Shown: positions 35,492 through 45,417, numbered from the stretch's first letter. The stretch is 64,000 bases of DNA from Streptomyces sp. NBC_00440 (GCF_036014215.1 NZ_CP107921.1:8338969-8402968), one strand, 5' to 3'. Notes: generated from the sequence alone by a model not told the origin. Translations and numbers: made by a program.

Positions 35492-37975
35492 GTGAACGAC
35501 CCGGACAACCTCGACCTGCTGGCCCGCCTCACCGCCGGCGCCGACATGCATACCACGCACCGAAACCCCGAGCACCATGTGCGCGCTCTGCGCCTGGTCG
35601 ACGGCCCCATGGGCGTCACCGGCGGCCTCCTCGACGAGCGGGACATCTCGCTGTTGGCGCCCTGCGGCACCGCGCTGGCCGCCACCTTCAACCGCACCAC
35701 CGTGGAGGCGGTCGGGGAACTGCTCGGGGAACAGGCCGCCGCGCGCGACGTCGACGTCCTGCTCGGCCCCAACCTGAACCTGAGCCGCAGCCCGGCGGGC
35801 GGCCGCAACTTCGAGCACTTCGGTGAGGACCCCTACCTCGCCGGCGTCCTCGGGGCCGCCTGGATCACCGGTGTGCAGAGCAAGGGTGTCGCGGCCTGCG
35901 CCAAGCACCTGGTGTGCAACGACACCGAGACAGGCCGCCACGGCTACGACGTCCAGATCGACGAACAGACCCTCCACGAAGTCTATTTGGCGCCCTTCGC
36001 CGCCGCCGCGCGCGCCGGCGTATGGGCCATGATGGCCGCCTACAACAAGGTCAACGGCCAGCACTGCGCCGAACACCCCGAGCTGCTTACCCGCGTCCTG
36101 CGCGAGCAGTGGAACTGGGACGGCGTGGTGATGTCCGACTGGTTCGGCACCCACTCCACCACCGCCTCCCTCACCGCGGGCCTCGACCTGGAGATGCCAG
36201 GGCCCGCCCGCCATCTCGGTCCCGCCGCCGCCGGGGCCGTGCGGGCCGGCGACGTCGCCGCGTCCACGGTCGAGCGGGCCGCCGAACGCTTGGCCCTGCT
36301 GTCCCGGCGCACCGCCGGACGCACCGCTCCCACCCGGCCGGCCGCCGAGACCCGGCGGGTGCTGCACGAGGCGGCGGCAGACTCCTTCGTCCTGCTGAAG
36401 AACGACCGCACACTCCTGCCCCTCGCCGCTGACACGACCGTCGCGGTTCTCGGCCCCCACGCCGACCAACCCGCCTACCAAGGGGGCACCTTCGCCCGCA
36501 TCGCCCTCGGCCCCGAGGTCCGCACACCCCTGGCGGCACTGCGCCAGGCACTCGGCCCCCGGGTCACGGCCCACGAGCCCGGCGCACCGTCCGAGTCCCG
36601 CGTGCCCTCCCTGCTGCCCCTCGGCCCCCGGGCCACCGGTTCACCCGGCGCACCCGGTTTCACCGTCACCTACCACCACGTCAACACCGACGGCGCGGTG
36701 TCCGAGCCTCTGGCCACCGACACCCGGGCCACCGGGATCCTGGTGTGGTTCACCGAACTGCCCGGCATCGGCGCCCTGGCCGACCTGCCACCCGGGTCCA
36801 ACGGGCTCGTACGGGCTTCGTGCCTGCTCACACCCGAAACCGACGGCACCTACGACTTCCACTTCGCCGGCACCGGCGACGTACGCCTGCTGATCGACGG
36901 TCGGGAGACCGGACGAGGGGGTTCCCGGGCACTTGCCGCCGACGTGATGGGAGCACTGCTGCACGGAGACGTCACCCGGGCCCCCGTCGAGCTGACAGCC
37001 GGCCGGCAGGTCCGCATCGACTTCGAGATGAGCTTCACCGGCGGCGGCCGCGCCCAGGGCATGCAATTCGGCGGACATGCCGCCGTGCCGACCGATCTGG
37101 CCGAGCGCGCGGTGCACGCCGCACGAGAGGCGGACGCCGCGATCGTATTCGCCGGAGTCTCCCAGGACAGTTCACTGGAGAGCCAGGACCGTGACTCCCT
37201 CGCCCTGCCCGCCGCCCAGACCAAACTGATCGAGCAGGTCTGCGCGGCCAACCCGCGCACCGTCGTGGTGGTCAACGCCCCCTTCGCCGCGGACATGCCG
37301 TGGGCCGACCGGGCAGCGGCCGTCCTGCTGACCTGGTTCCCCGGCCAGGAGTACGGACCCGCCCTGGCCGACGTCCTGACCGGGGCACTGGTACCCGGCG
37401 GACGACTCCCGGTCACGCTGGCCCGCGCGGACACCGACCACGCCGTGACAGCGACCGCCCCGTCCGACGACGGCCGCCTCACCTACACCGAAGGCGTCCT
37501 GACCGGCTACCGGCACTTCGACGCCCTGCACACAACACCCCGCTTCTGCTTCGGCCACGGCCTCGGATACGGCGACATCCGCTGGCGCGCCGCGCACCTG
37601 CACACCGACCCCACCAGCCGGCACCTCGCCCTGGCCGGAGTCACGCTCAACAACGCGGCAGGGCGGGTCGGCAAGGAAGTGATCCAGGTGTACGCCGCCC
37701 CGCTCACGGACACCAATACCGCGGAACCCGGCCGCCCCGAACAACACCTGGTGGGCTTCGCCGCCGTCCACGTCCCCCCCGGGCCGGCGGAGCTGCGGGT
37801 CGACATCCCCCTGAACGTGCAGGACTTCAGCATGTGGGACACCCGGGCAGGCAGCTGGCAGCCGCGGGCAGGCCGGTGGGAGATCCGCCTGGCCCGCTCC
37901 AGCCGGGACATCTTCCAGCGCTTCCGTGTCTACATCGACCGGGACGGCAATTTGCTCACGGGCCCGATCGGTTGA
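35492..37975 (+). CDS. Beta-glucosidase, glycoside hydrolase family 3 with PA14 insert
   Basis: An 827-residue enzyme from GTG at 35492. The (beta/alpha)8 domain includes GPNLNLSRSPAGGRNFEHFG, KHLVCNDTETGRHG and the nucleophile Asp in GVVMSDWFG. The second domain begins SFVLLKNDRTLLPL. A PA14 domain is inserted around residues 420-530 (LLTPETDGTYDFHFAGTGDV), and a fibronectin-III-like domain closes the protein. No signal peptide is seen, so it likely acts in the cytoplasm on glycosides imported by the GPH symporter. Confidence 0.92.
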   Translation: MNDPDNLDLLARLTAGADMHTTHRNPEHHVRALRLVDGPMGVTGGLLDERDISLLAPCGTALAATFNRTTVEAVGELLGEQAAARDVDVLLGPNLNLSRSPAGGRNFEHFGEDPYLAGVLGAAWITGVQSKGVAACAKHLVCNDTETGRHGYDVQIDEQTLHEVYLAPFAAAARAGVWAMMAAYNKVNGQHCAEHPELLTRVLREQWNWDGVVMSDWFGTHSTTASLTAGLDLEMPGPARHLGPAAAGAVRAGDVAASTVERAAERLALLSRRTAGRTAPTRPAAETRRVLHEAAADSFVLLKNDRTLLPLAADTTVAVLGPHADQPAYQGGTFARIALGPEVRTPLAALRQALGPRVTAHEPGAPSESRVPSLLPLGPRATGSPGAPGFTVTYHHVNTDGAVSEPLATDTRATGILVWFTELPGIGALADLPPGSNGLVRASCLLTPETDGTYDFHFAGTGDVRLLIDGRETGRGGSRALAADVMGALLHGDVTRAPVELTAGRQVRIDFEMSFTGGGRAQGMQFGGHAAVPTDLAERAVHAAREADAAIVFAGVSQDSSLESQDRDSLALPAAQTKLIEQVCAANPRTVVVVNAPFAADMPWADRAAAVLLTWFPGQEYGPALADVLTGALVPGGRLPVTLARADTDHAVTATAPSDDGRLTYTEGVLTGYRHFDALHTTPRFCFGHGLGYGDIRWRAAHLHTDPTSRHLALAGVTLNNAAGRVGKEVIQVYAAPLTDTNTAEPGRPEQHLVGFAAVHVPPGPAELRVDIPLNVQDFSMWDTRAGSWQPRAGRWEIRLARSSRDIFQRFRVYIDRDGNLLTGPIG

Positions 37976-37982
37976 AACCCGC

Positions 37983-38010
37983 GGCGCCGGACGCAAGGGC
38001 GTCTGGCGCC
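37983..38010. terminator. Bidirectional stem-loop between convergent genes
   Basis: A 12-pair stem, GGCGCCGGACGC against GCGTCTGGCGCC with one G-T pair and an AAGG loop. It lies eight bases after the glucosidase stop and just beyond the stop of the convergent TetR gene, so it can end both transcripts. Confidence 0.8.
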
Positions 38011-38016
38011 GAGATC

Positions 38017-38700
38017 TCAGGACCCCGACGACCTGTCGAAGCACAAGAACGACAACGTCATCGCACCGAGGTCCTCGACGAGCGCGGACAGGCCACCGTC
38101 GCCGCCCGCCGCCTCCGCAGCCTCCGCCGCAACGTCCAGAGCCATGGCACGAGCGAGCGTCGCGTACACAGTGACGAAGCAGGACCCGACCGCCCGCTCC
38201 GGATCCGAGTGGCGGATCTCGTCCCGGCGCGCCAGAAGCAGGGCTGTGAAGCGGTCCCGCAGATCGAAGTAGCCCACCTTCCCGACCCTGGCCACCGTCT
38301 CGTCCACCGCGCCCAACTGCATAAAGGCGCCCAGTACCTTCCCGCGCCGTTCCAGCAGACGGGCGAACCCCTCGATCAGTTCGGGCAGCAGATCCGGGAG
38401 CGGCTTCCCCTCCCACCGGTCAGCGCGCAACAGCTCCTGCTGCTCGGTGGAAAACTGCTCCTGGAACCGCTCCTGCGCCGCGCGGAGGACATCGTCCTTG
38501 CCGTCGACCCGGGTGTAGATGGCCCCCACCGAAACCTTGGAACGTCGGCTCACCTCAGTGAGCGAGAAACCCTGGTAGCCCTGCTCGGCGAGCAGCTCCA
38601 GGGCGGTGTCCAGCACCAGCTCGAAGGATCGCTGACTGCGCTCCTGCTTAGGAGCTCGAATGCCGGACGGCTTCGCGGGGCGCTTCTGGGAGGTGGGCAC
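38017..38700 (-). CDS. TetR-family transcriptional regulator
   Basis: A 227-residue regulator with GTG start. The helix-turn-helix reads LELLAEQGYQGFSLTEVSRR and SKVSVGAIYTRVDGKDDVL. The basic N-terminal arm (SQKRPAKPSGIRAPKQERSQ) is usual. It faces the sugar module and is the natural candidate to bind the palindromes at 33.57-33.64 kb. Confidence 0.9.
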   Translation of the reverse strand: MPTSQKRPAKPSGIRAPKQERSQRSFELVLDTALELLAEQGYQGFSLTEVSRRSKVSVGAIYTRVDGKDDVLRAAQERFQEQFSTEQQELLRADRWEGKPLPDLLPELIEGFARLLERRGKVLGAFMQLGAVDETVARVGKVGYFDLRDRFTALLLARRDEIRHSDPERAVGSCFVTVYATLARAMALDVAAEAAEAAGGDGGLSALVEDLGAMTLSFLCFDRSSGS

Positions 38701-38946
38701 CCGCTCAGTCTAGGGAACCGCTCGCCGAAGGAGAGCGGCGCCCGACCCCGGCCGACGTACAGGCGACGCTCTCCACCGCCTCGGTCGACTTTCGTCGACA
38801 GACCTTGAACCAGCTTCTCGTCGCCGATTCCTAGCGCGCCTGTACCACGCCAGGAGCGCGGCCGCACTCCAGGGCCGGGGAACGGGCGGTCCAGGCAGCC
38901 CGAAAGCCCTGGCGGTAAGCAGCCCCAGGCCCTTGGAAAGAGTCGC

Positions 38947-40089
38947 TCACCCGAGCCCGGTACTCCGGCCGCCCCGGAAGCGCTGGGCGGGCCGCAGGCG
39001 TGGGGGCATCAGGCCCTGTTCGGCCTCCGCGGCGATCACGCTGTCGCGGCCAGCGGCCAGGAAGGCGATGCCCTGCCACAGGAAGGGGGTGGTCCCCCGG
39101 CCGCGCCCACCCAAGTCGCGCTGCCACAGCCGCTTTCCCGTGGCCAGGTCCACCGCGCACAGGTACCGCCGGTCGCGTCCCGTGACCAGCCAGCCCGTCG
39201 GGCCGCTGATCGCGAACGCGGAACCGCCGTCGGCGTCCGCAAGCCGCCAGCGCTGCTGGCCGTCGGACGCGTTCAGCGCGTAGACGCCCACGCGCTCGAC
39301 GCTCACGTACACCGTGTCGCCCCGCACGGCGGGTGCCTCCAGGACCGGGCCACCCGTACGGCATCCCCACAGGTCGCGCCCGCCCCTGTTGAACGCGGAG
39401 AGCACCGCGCCGGAGCCGGCGTACACCACCCGGTTCGCGACGCTCGGCGGACAGGAGGACCCGAACTCCTGCCGGCCGCCGCCGGCGTCACGCCACAGCA
39501 GTTCTCCCGAGCGGGCATCGTAGGCGGACAGCTCGCCCTCGCCCCCGTTGTGGAAGATCCGGCCACCGGACAGAGCGATCGTGTTTGCCCCGTAGTCGCT
39601 CTTCGGGGTCTGCCACAGGTCCTGCCCGCTCGCGGCGTCCACCGCCACCAGATCCCCTTTGCCCCGGATGAACTTGAACGGGTAGCCGACGTCCGACAGG
39701 TAGACCACACCCCCCTGCGCGAGAACGTTCTTGCAGTACCGGGAGCCCTCGCGGTGCCAGCGGACCCGGCCGCTGACCGCGTCGAGCGCCGACAGCCCGT
39801 GGTTCCAGTCGGTGACGAAGACCTGGCCGTCCATGACCGCCGGTGCGTTGCACACACCCCCGGGAGCGGCGAAGCGCCAGCGGCACGCGCCAGTCAGGGC
39901 GTCCAGGGCGAAGCAGGGGCCCCGCGAGGCATTGACGTACACCGTGCCGTCGCAGACGACCGGCGAGCAGTCGAACTCTCCGCCCCGGTACCGGAAGCGC
40001 CAGGGCCGGAACCCGTCCGGGACCGCACCCTGCGGATACACACCGGCTCGGTCGGGCCCGCCCAGTTCGTTCACGGCCGTCGGTGCCAT
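38947..40089 (-). CDS. PQQ-like beta-propeller repeat protein
   Basis: A 380-residue protein from ATG at 40089 (GAGGGG upstream). It is built from about seven or eight propeller blades with the tryptophan-docking pattern, such as ALDALTGACRWRFAAPGG, ALDAVSGRVRWHREG, AVDAASGQDLWQTP and AVDLATGKRLWQRDLGG. There is no signal peptide or kinase domain, so it is probably a cytoplasmic scaffold or binding protein. No PQQ-dependent enzyme residues are obvious. Confidence 0.85.
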   Translation of the reverse strand: MAPTAVNELGGPDRAGVYPQGAVPDGFRPWRFRYRGGEFDCSPVVCDGTVYVNASRGPCFALDALTGACRWRFAAPGGVCNAPAVMDGQVFVTDWNHGLSALDAVSGRVRWHREGSRYCKNVLAQGGVVYLSDVGYPFKFIRGKGDLVAVDAASGQDLWQTPKSDYGANTIALSGGRIFHNGGEGELSAYDARSGELLWRDAGGGRQEFGSSCPPSVANRVVYAGSGAVLSAFNRGGRDLWGCRTGGPVLEAPAVRGDTVYVSVERVGVYALNASDGQQRWRLADADGGSAFAISGPTGWLVTGRDRRYLCAVDLATGKRLWQRDLGGRGRGTTPFLWQGIAFLAAGRDSVIAAEAEQGLMPPRLRPAQRFRGGRSTGLG

Positions 40090-40210
40090 GCCCCGCCCCT
40101 CACGTCGGACAGCGGAGCGCCGGCCGCCCCGCACGCGCGCCGATCCTAGACCGGGCAGCCCGCCGCTCCCACACCTTCAACTCCACTACCCCTGCAGCCC
40201 GCTTGGGGCT

Positions 40211-40740
40211 CGCCCTTGTCAAGCGAGGCACTTTCACGTTCCGCTCAAGCCGGTCGAGAAGCTGTTCGAGGAGGCCCCGGCGCGGCCGATGACGGACGCC
40301 GAGTGCCTGCGCCGCCACACTGGCAGTCCGGCACCGCTCAGCTGCTGCCCCGCTTGATCGCCCGCCGTACCCGCGGCCCGCTGTTCCTCACCGACCGCAA
40401 GGCCCCGGCCGGAACGCCGACACTGGACGTGTGCCCGGAGACCGGCCGGGCCACGGCTCTCCTACCGTCGGGCTGAGGAGATCTTCGAGGAGAACACCCG
40501 GCTGCTGGCGAACCCGCTCGCCTCACCCGAGGACAGAGGACCTGAACGGCTGGACACTTCACCGGCTCCGCCACAGCGCCCTGACGCACGACGCCGAGGA
40601 CGGCACCTCCACCCCGATGCTGCTGGCCCGCTCCCGACACGCATCCGTCCGCTCCCTGGAGCGATACGCCCGCCCGGGCGTCGACGCCGTGGCCCGGCAC
40701 GTCGCCGGACGCGATCCCGCCCGCCCGCCGCAGGTGAGCC
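40211..40740 (+). pseudogene. Tyrosine recombinase (integrase), multiply frameshifted
   Basis: The catalytic region survives in pieces in different frames: LLPRLIARRTRGPLFLTDRK (from about 40330), RLSYRRAEEIFEENTRLLAN (about 40460), and LHRLRHSALTHDAEDGTSTP followed by LLARSRHASVRSLERYARPG (to about 40740). These contain the Arg...His-x2-Arg...Tyr set of tyrosine recombinases. Frame changes near 40455 and 40530 and the missing N-terminus make it non-functional. Confidence 0.75.
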
Positions 40741-40799
40741 CTCACGAACCGAGTTCGGGGCTACTTGCTGCTTGGTGTTCGAAGCAGGACTACTGGCCA

Positions 40800-42345
40800 T
40801 CACGACGAGAGGGTCGCGGGCTGTGGGTCGGCAGATGATTCCGTCGTGCGCGTCGTCTTACCTGCGCCCCTCAGCCATGTGAACGAGAAGAGGGCGGCAC
40901 CGGCCATGACGACGGCCGCGCCGACAGCCGCGAGGCTCATCCCGTGAGTGAACGCGTCACGCGCGGCCGCCAGTACGGCATCTTCGGTCCCGCCCGGAAG
41001 CTGGGCCGCGGGGGCCGTCGCGCCGCCCAGCGTTTCGCGGACGGCTTCGGCCTGCGGTACTCCCGAGGGCAGTGCTCCGGCCATATCCCGGGTGTACACC
41101 GCTGCCCCGATGGATCCGAGGATCGCCATGCCCAGCGCTCCGCCGAGTTCCTGGCCTGACTCCAGCACGGCCGCGGCTGATCCCGCGCGCTCCGGCGGGG
41201 CCGCGCCGAGGGTGAGTTCGTTGGCGAGGGTCATGGCGGCGACCAGGCCGCCCGCGTACAGGGAGACGCCGGCGAGGGTGAACCAGAGTGCCGAGTCGGT
41301 GCGTACCTGGGTGAGCCAGAGGAATCCGCAGCCAGCGAGGAGGAAGCCGCCGCCCATGACGTATGCGCGGTCCATGCGCTGTGCGAGCGCAGCTCCGGCC
41401 GGCGCCATGACGGCCACTCCGGCGGCCGGTACCAGGCTCCACAGTGCGGCGTTGAACGGGCTCAGCCCGAGGACGGACTGCAGATACTGGGTGAGGAAGA
41501 CAGCCATCCCGACCGTGGCGAACATCGCAAGGAGATTGGCGAACACCGGGCCGCGGAAGGTGCGCCGGCCGAGCAGGCCGAGGTCGATCATCGGATGCGC
41601 GAGGTGCTTCTGCCGGAGTACGAAGACGAAGCCGAGGACGAGCCCTACGCTGATGGCGAGGGCGGGCAGGGGCTTGTACCCGTGCCGGGCCCATTCCTTG
41701 ATGCCGTAGATGACCAGGAGCACAGCGCCGAGGGACAGCACCGAGCTCAGCAGGTCGAAGCGCTCGCGCTTCGCTGACTTGAACTCCGGCACGAGGAACG
41801 GCACCAGCACCATCGCGGGCAGGTTGATCAGGAAGACCGCGCCCCACCAGAAGTGCTCCAGAAGCAGACCGCTGACCACGGGGCCCCAGTGAAATGCCCG
41901 TCGTCATGACGGCGGGCCACAGGGTCACCGCCTTGCCGCGCTGCTTCTCGTCGTGGAAGAGGTTGCGGATCAGGGCGAGGGTCGAGGGCATCAAGGCGGC
42001 GCCGCCGAGACCCAGCAGCGCGCGTACGGCGATGAGCAGTTCGGCGGTGTGCGCGTACGCGGCGGCGACCGAGGCCGCTCCGAAGAGCACCGCTCCCGCG
42101 AGCACCAGCGTGCGCCGGCCGATCCGGTCGCCGAGCGCCCCCATCGGGATGAGGAGCCCGGCGAGGACGAAGCCGTACATGTCGAGGATCCACAGCGTCG
42201 CGCTGGGCTCCAGGTCCTGACTGACGTAGGGGATGGCGAAGTACAGGACCGAGACGTCCATCGAGACGAGGAGCAGGGGCAGCATCAGGACGCCCAGGGC
42301 GGTCCATTCCTTGCGCCCCGCGCGGGGGCCGGGTGTGTTCTCCAT
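40800..42345 (-). pseudogene. MFS drug exporter (DHA2/EmrB type), one-base frameshift
   Basis: The first part (ATG at 42345) reads ALGVLMLPLLLVSMDVSVLY to TLWPAVMTTGISLG, then the frame breaks in the GGGGCCCC run at 41880-41887; the second part resumes as VVSGLLLEHFWWGAVFLINL and continues through about 14 helices. Deleting one base restores a 514-residue exporter. It is either a recent mutation or a sequence error. It is divergent from a GntR-TetR regulator that likely controls it. Members export dyes, antiseptics or antibiotics by proton antiport. Confidence 0.85.
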
Positions 42346-42390
42346 GAACGGCAGGGAACCGGGAGCATGGCGTACGCCGCAAACAGATAC

Positions 42391-42456
42391 CTAGTGCACC
42401 CCGCCAACTATCGGCTTTGAGCAGTATCAATGCCGTGTGAGTGCACTAGTACAGTG
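42391..42456. promoter_or_regulatory. Operator repeats between exporter and its regulator
   Basis: CTAGTGCAC (42391-42399) and its exact inverse GTGCACTAG (42441-42449) face each other across the intergenic region, and GCACT-AGTAC-AGTGC (42442-42456) forms a second inverted repeat overlapping the second site. These are plausible sites for the GntR-TetR fusion regulator. Confidence 0.65.
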
Positions 42457-42461
42457 CGGTC

Positions 42462-43370
42462 ATGACTGTGGAACCGCCCTACCTCCGCATCGCTGGCGAC
42501 ATCCGTCGGCTCATTGCCTCGGGTGAGCTTGAGCCCGGTGCCCGTATCCCTTCCACCCGGCGCATCACCCAGGAGTGGGGCGTCGCCATGGCGACCGCGA
42601 CGAAGGCGCTCGCCACCCTGAGCCAGGAGGGGCTGGTGCGGGCCGTGCCCGGCGTCGGCACCGTGGTCGCCGAGTCAGGACGAGAACGGCCCCCGGCTCC
42701 GCACCACGGACTCACCCGGGATCGCATCATCCGCACCGCGATCGCCCTCGTCGACGCCGAAGGGCTCGCCGCGCTCTCCATGCGCCGAGTCGCAACCAAG
42801 TTCAGGGTTTCCACCATGGCGCTCTACCGCCACGTCCCGAGCAAGGGCGAGCTCGTACGGCTGATGTCGGAGACGGTGTTCAACGGAGAACCGCCGGGGT
42901 CGCGACCGGCCGGCTGGCGCGCACAACTGGAACGGGAGGCCCGCTGGCTGTGGGGCCTGTACCGGCGCCATCCTTGGCTGGCACGAGCCATGGCCGCCCT
43001 CACCCGGCCGATGGCCTCACCCCACGGGATGCGGTACACCGAGCGGGTCCTCAGCGCCCTGACCGGACTGGGGCTGACACCGACCCAGATCCTCCACGTC
43101 CACCTCGCGCTCCTCGGGTACGCCCAGGGGGTCGCGGCGGCCGTCGAGCTGGAGTCGCAAGCACGGCAGGACACCGGCATGACTCCGGAGGAGTGGATGG
43201 CCTCCAACGAACCGCGGATGGAGACGATCCAGACCGCCGGGTCCTATCCGATCCTGTCCACTCTCTTCGACCAGGAGGATCCCGGCCTCGAACTCGACGC
43301 TCTCTTCGAGTTCGGGCTCGCACGGATGCTGGACGGAGTCGAGTCGCTCATCGGGCAATCCGGAGGCTAG
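42462..43370 (+). CDS. GntR-TetR fusion transcriptional regulator
   Basis: A 302-residue protein with two DNA-binding domains: an N-terminal GntR winged helix (DIRRLIASGELEPGARIPST, TATKALATLSQEGLV) and a TetR helix-turn-helix (TAIALVDAEGLAALSMRRVA, FRVSTMALYRHVPSKGELVR) followed by a TetR C-terminal ligand domain. The ATG lies only a few bases after the TAGTAC that could be its -10 box, so the mRNA may be leaderless. It probably represses the divergent MFS exporter. Confidence 0.9.
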   Translation: MTVEPPYLRIAGDIRRLIASGELEPGARIPSTRRITQEWGVAMATATKALATLSQEGLVRAVPGVGTVVAESGRERPPAPHHGLTRDRIIRTAIALVDAEGLAALSMRRVATKFRVSTMALYRHVPSKGELVRLMSETVFNGEPPGSRPAGWRAQLEREARWLWGLYRRHPWLARAMAALTRPMASPHGMRYTERVLSALTGLGLTPTQILHVHLALLGYAQGVAAAVELESQARQDTGMTPEEWMASNEPRMETIQTAGSYPILSTLFDQEDPGLELDALFEFGLARMLDGVESLIGQSGG

Positions 43371-43490
43371 GTGTTCTGTCCACGGAGGTTGGGTGCGGTG
43401 ACAGTGATCACCGTCTGGGGATCTTGAACGAGTGAGGGCCTTCCGGGTTCGGTGTGGATTGCGACGTCTACACCAGCCCGAAAGGCCCTC

Positions 43491-44444
43491 ATGCCTCACC
43501 GTAATGCACCTCTGACCGAGACCGGACGCCTGCGGCTGGCCCGCTGTGTGGTTGATGACGGATGGCCTCTGCGCCGGGCAGCGGAGCGGTTCCAGGTATC
43601 ACCGACCACAGCCCAGCGGTGGGCCGGGCGCTATCGCCGGCTCGGCGAAGCGGGGATGAGCGACCGTTCCAGCCGCCCCCACCACAGCCCTCGACGCACG
43701 CCGACCCGGACCGAACGCCGGATCATCAAAGTCCGCCTCGCGAGGCGGTGGGGACCGGCCCGCATCGCACACCTGCTGGGCCTGGTGCCATCCACCGTGC
43801 ACCGGGTGCTGGTTCGCTTTGGCTTGGCCCGGCTCAGCCATCTCGATCGGGTCACCGGCCGTGTCATACGCCGCTACGAACGCGACCGGCCCGGCGAACT
43901 CGTGCACGTGGACATCAAGAAGCTTGGCAACATTCCCGACGGGGGCGGTCACAAGGCCCTGGGCCGCCAGGCAGGCCGCAAGACCCGCTCCGGGGCCGGT
44001 TACAGCTATATCCATACCGCCGTCGACGACCACTCCCGTCTGGCTTACAGCGAGATCCACACGGACGAGAAGAAAGAGACCGCCACCGCGTTCTGGCAGC
44101 GGGCCCAGACCTTCTTCACCCACTGCGGGATCACCGTCGAACGGGTCCTGACCGACAACGGGGCGTGCTACAAGTCCTACCTCTGGCGCGAGACCCTGGC
44201 AAAGGCCGGGATCACCCACAAGCGCACCCGGCCCTACCGACCGCAGACCAACGGCAAGGTCGAACGACTCAACCGCACCCTGCTCGACGAGTGGGCCTAC
44301 GCAAAGCCCTACCGCTCAGAGCAGGAACGACGTGACGCATTCCCCCGCTGGCTGCACTCCTACAATCACCACCGCGGACACACCGCGCTTAAGGGCCAAC
44401 CACCCGCCAGCCGCGTCCCCAACCTCACGGGTGAATACAGCTAG
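43491..44444 (+). CDS. IS481-family transposase
   Basis: A 317-residue transposase, apparently intact. The N-terminal helix-turn-helix (GWPLRRAAERFQVSPTTAQR) is followed by the integrase core: Asp in LVHVDIKKLG, Asp in RVLTDNGACYKS, Glu in TNGKVERLNRTLLDEWAY. The C-terminus ends YNHHRGHTALKGQPPASRV. Exact ends of the element were not resolved; its inverted repeats should lie near 43.37 and 44.46 kb. Confidence 0.92.
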   Translation: MPHRNAPLTETGRLRLARCVVDDGWPLRRAAERFQVSPTTAQRWAGRYRRLGEAGMSDRSSRPHHSPRRTPTRTERRIIKVRLARRWGPARIAHLLGLVPSTVHRVLVRFGLARLSHLDRVTGRVIRRYERDRPGELVHVDIKKLGNIPDGGGHKALGRQAGRKTRSGAGYSYIHTAVDDHSRLAYSEIHTDEKKETATAFWQRAQTFFTHCGITVERVLTDNGACYKSYLWRETLAKAGITHKRTRPYRPQTNGKVERLNRTLLDEWAYAKPYRSEQERRDAFPRWLHSYNHHRGHTALKGQPPASRVPNLTGEYS

Positions 44445-44499
44445 GGCTACTGGGCTCGCACCTGGAGTTCGTCACGTCCGGGCCTTGGCTGGTACGGCC

Positions 44500-44827
44500 T
44501 CAGGGATGCGCGGCTTGGGCGAAGTGCAGGACGACGGCTTTGGCTCCGGCCGCGACTTCGTCCGACAGGTCACCGCTGCGCGGGTCGGTGGGATGGTTCT
44601 TCACCCAGATCATGGAGAACTTGATGATCTGGTCGATGTCGCTGGGACGCAGCAGGATCGCGTCGCCGGCGTGGAGCGGTTCGGGCTGGCGGTGCTGCCA
44701 CAGCCGGTAGAAGCGGGCCCTCGGCGTCGTTGAATCCCAGGTGCCGGTCGCCGTGGGGGTTGATCAGGTGGATGGTGAAGGGCAGATCGTTCGGGCCCGG
44801 CTGCCAGGGCTGTTCCTGCTGGCTCAA
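44500..44827 (-). pseudogene. Hypothetical protein gene with single-base frameshift, TTG start
   Basis: TTG at 44827 has GGAGG five bases upstream (SQQEQPWQPGPNDLPFTIHL, then GDRHLGFNDAEG). One extra base at 44714-44720 breaks the frame; in the next frame the protein resumes as FYRLWQHRQPEPLHAGDAIL and ends VVLHFAQAAHP at a TGA at 44500. The joined protein would be about 108 residues. I do not know its function. Confidence 0.6.
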
Positions 44828-44943
44828 CGTGTCCTCCGTCGGTACTCGGTGACCACAACGATGCCGAGTCTCTCAGCGGCTGGCGGGGGCGGTCCGGGCT
44901 TCCGGCCACTTCGTTCCGCTGGGGCCTGTGGGTACGCAACGGG

Positions 44944-45131
44944 TCAGCGGCGCCCGATCGTGCCGCGGACGAGGACGAGGGAGTCACGCAGAACGCGGCG
45001 GCGTTGCAGGCGACGATCAGGGTGAGGAACAGCCAGTAGGTGAAGCCATGGCCGTCGGAAGCGGCGGCGAGGGACCCGTAGGTGAGGCCGACGAGGATGC
45101 CGGTGGTGGCGAACCCGGCAGCCCAGCTCAA
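44944..45131 (-). pseudogene. Possible small membrane-protein remnant
   Basis: The minus frame reads FATTGILVGLTYGSLAAASD then FTYWLFLTLIVACNAAAF, two convincing membrane helices, but only a TTG start is available without a clear ribosome site, and the natural end (RDSLVLVRGTIGRR) lies in another frame. Probably a decayed gene. Confidence 0.3.
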
Positions 45132-45172
45132 TGCGCTTGCGGCTCAGACCGCGACACCGATTCGCCGAGCTG

Positions 45173-45370
45173 ATGACCACAGCACCGCTCCCGTTCGAAC
45201 CCGAGCAGGAGTTCGTCACCCCGCCGCTCTACACGCTGAACTTGAGCGCCGCCCAGCGCTGCGTGCTCGACTGGATAGAGCGCCAGGGCGGCCTCTTCGC
45301 GTACATCACCATCCCGGTCGAAGACGCCGCGACCGTTATCGCGGGTGCGAAATGGGCGTCAGGCATGTGA
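45173..45370 (+). CDS. Small hypothetical protein, possibly truncated
   Basis: 65 residues (EPEQEFVTPPLYTLNLSAAQ, RCVLDWIERQGGLFAYITIP, VEDAATVIAGAKWASGM). The central LSAAQRCVLDWIERQGG looks like the first helices of a plasmid- or phage-type winged-helix regulator. The ribosome site is weak and the stop falls inside the first copy of the repeated motif at 45359, so the 3' end may be lost. Confidence 0.4.
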   Translation: MTTAPLPFEPEQEFVTPPLYTLNLSAAQRCVLDWIERQGGLFAYITIPVEDAATVIAGAKWASGM

Positions 45371-45379
45371 GGCAAGTAG
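45359..45379 (+). repeat. Operator-like repeat, copy A
   Basis: TCAGGCATGTGAGGCAAGTAG, a tandem pair of GGCANGT units ten bases apart. Shares the pattern TCAGGCANGTNNGGCANGT with copies at 45418 and 47702. Confidence 0.55.
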
Positions 45380-45417
45380 CTTCCGCGGCCCGTGCCTGAC
45401 AGGTATCTCCGGGTCGT

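Noticed and set aside
38947..40089. A PQQ-dependent dehydrogenase
   Set aside because: Only propeller repeats are present; no signal peptide, adjacent disulphide or PQQ-site residues are recognisable.
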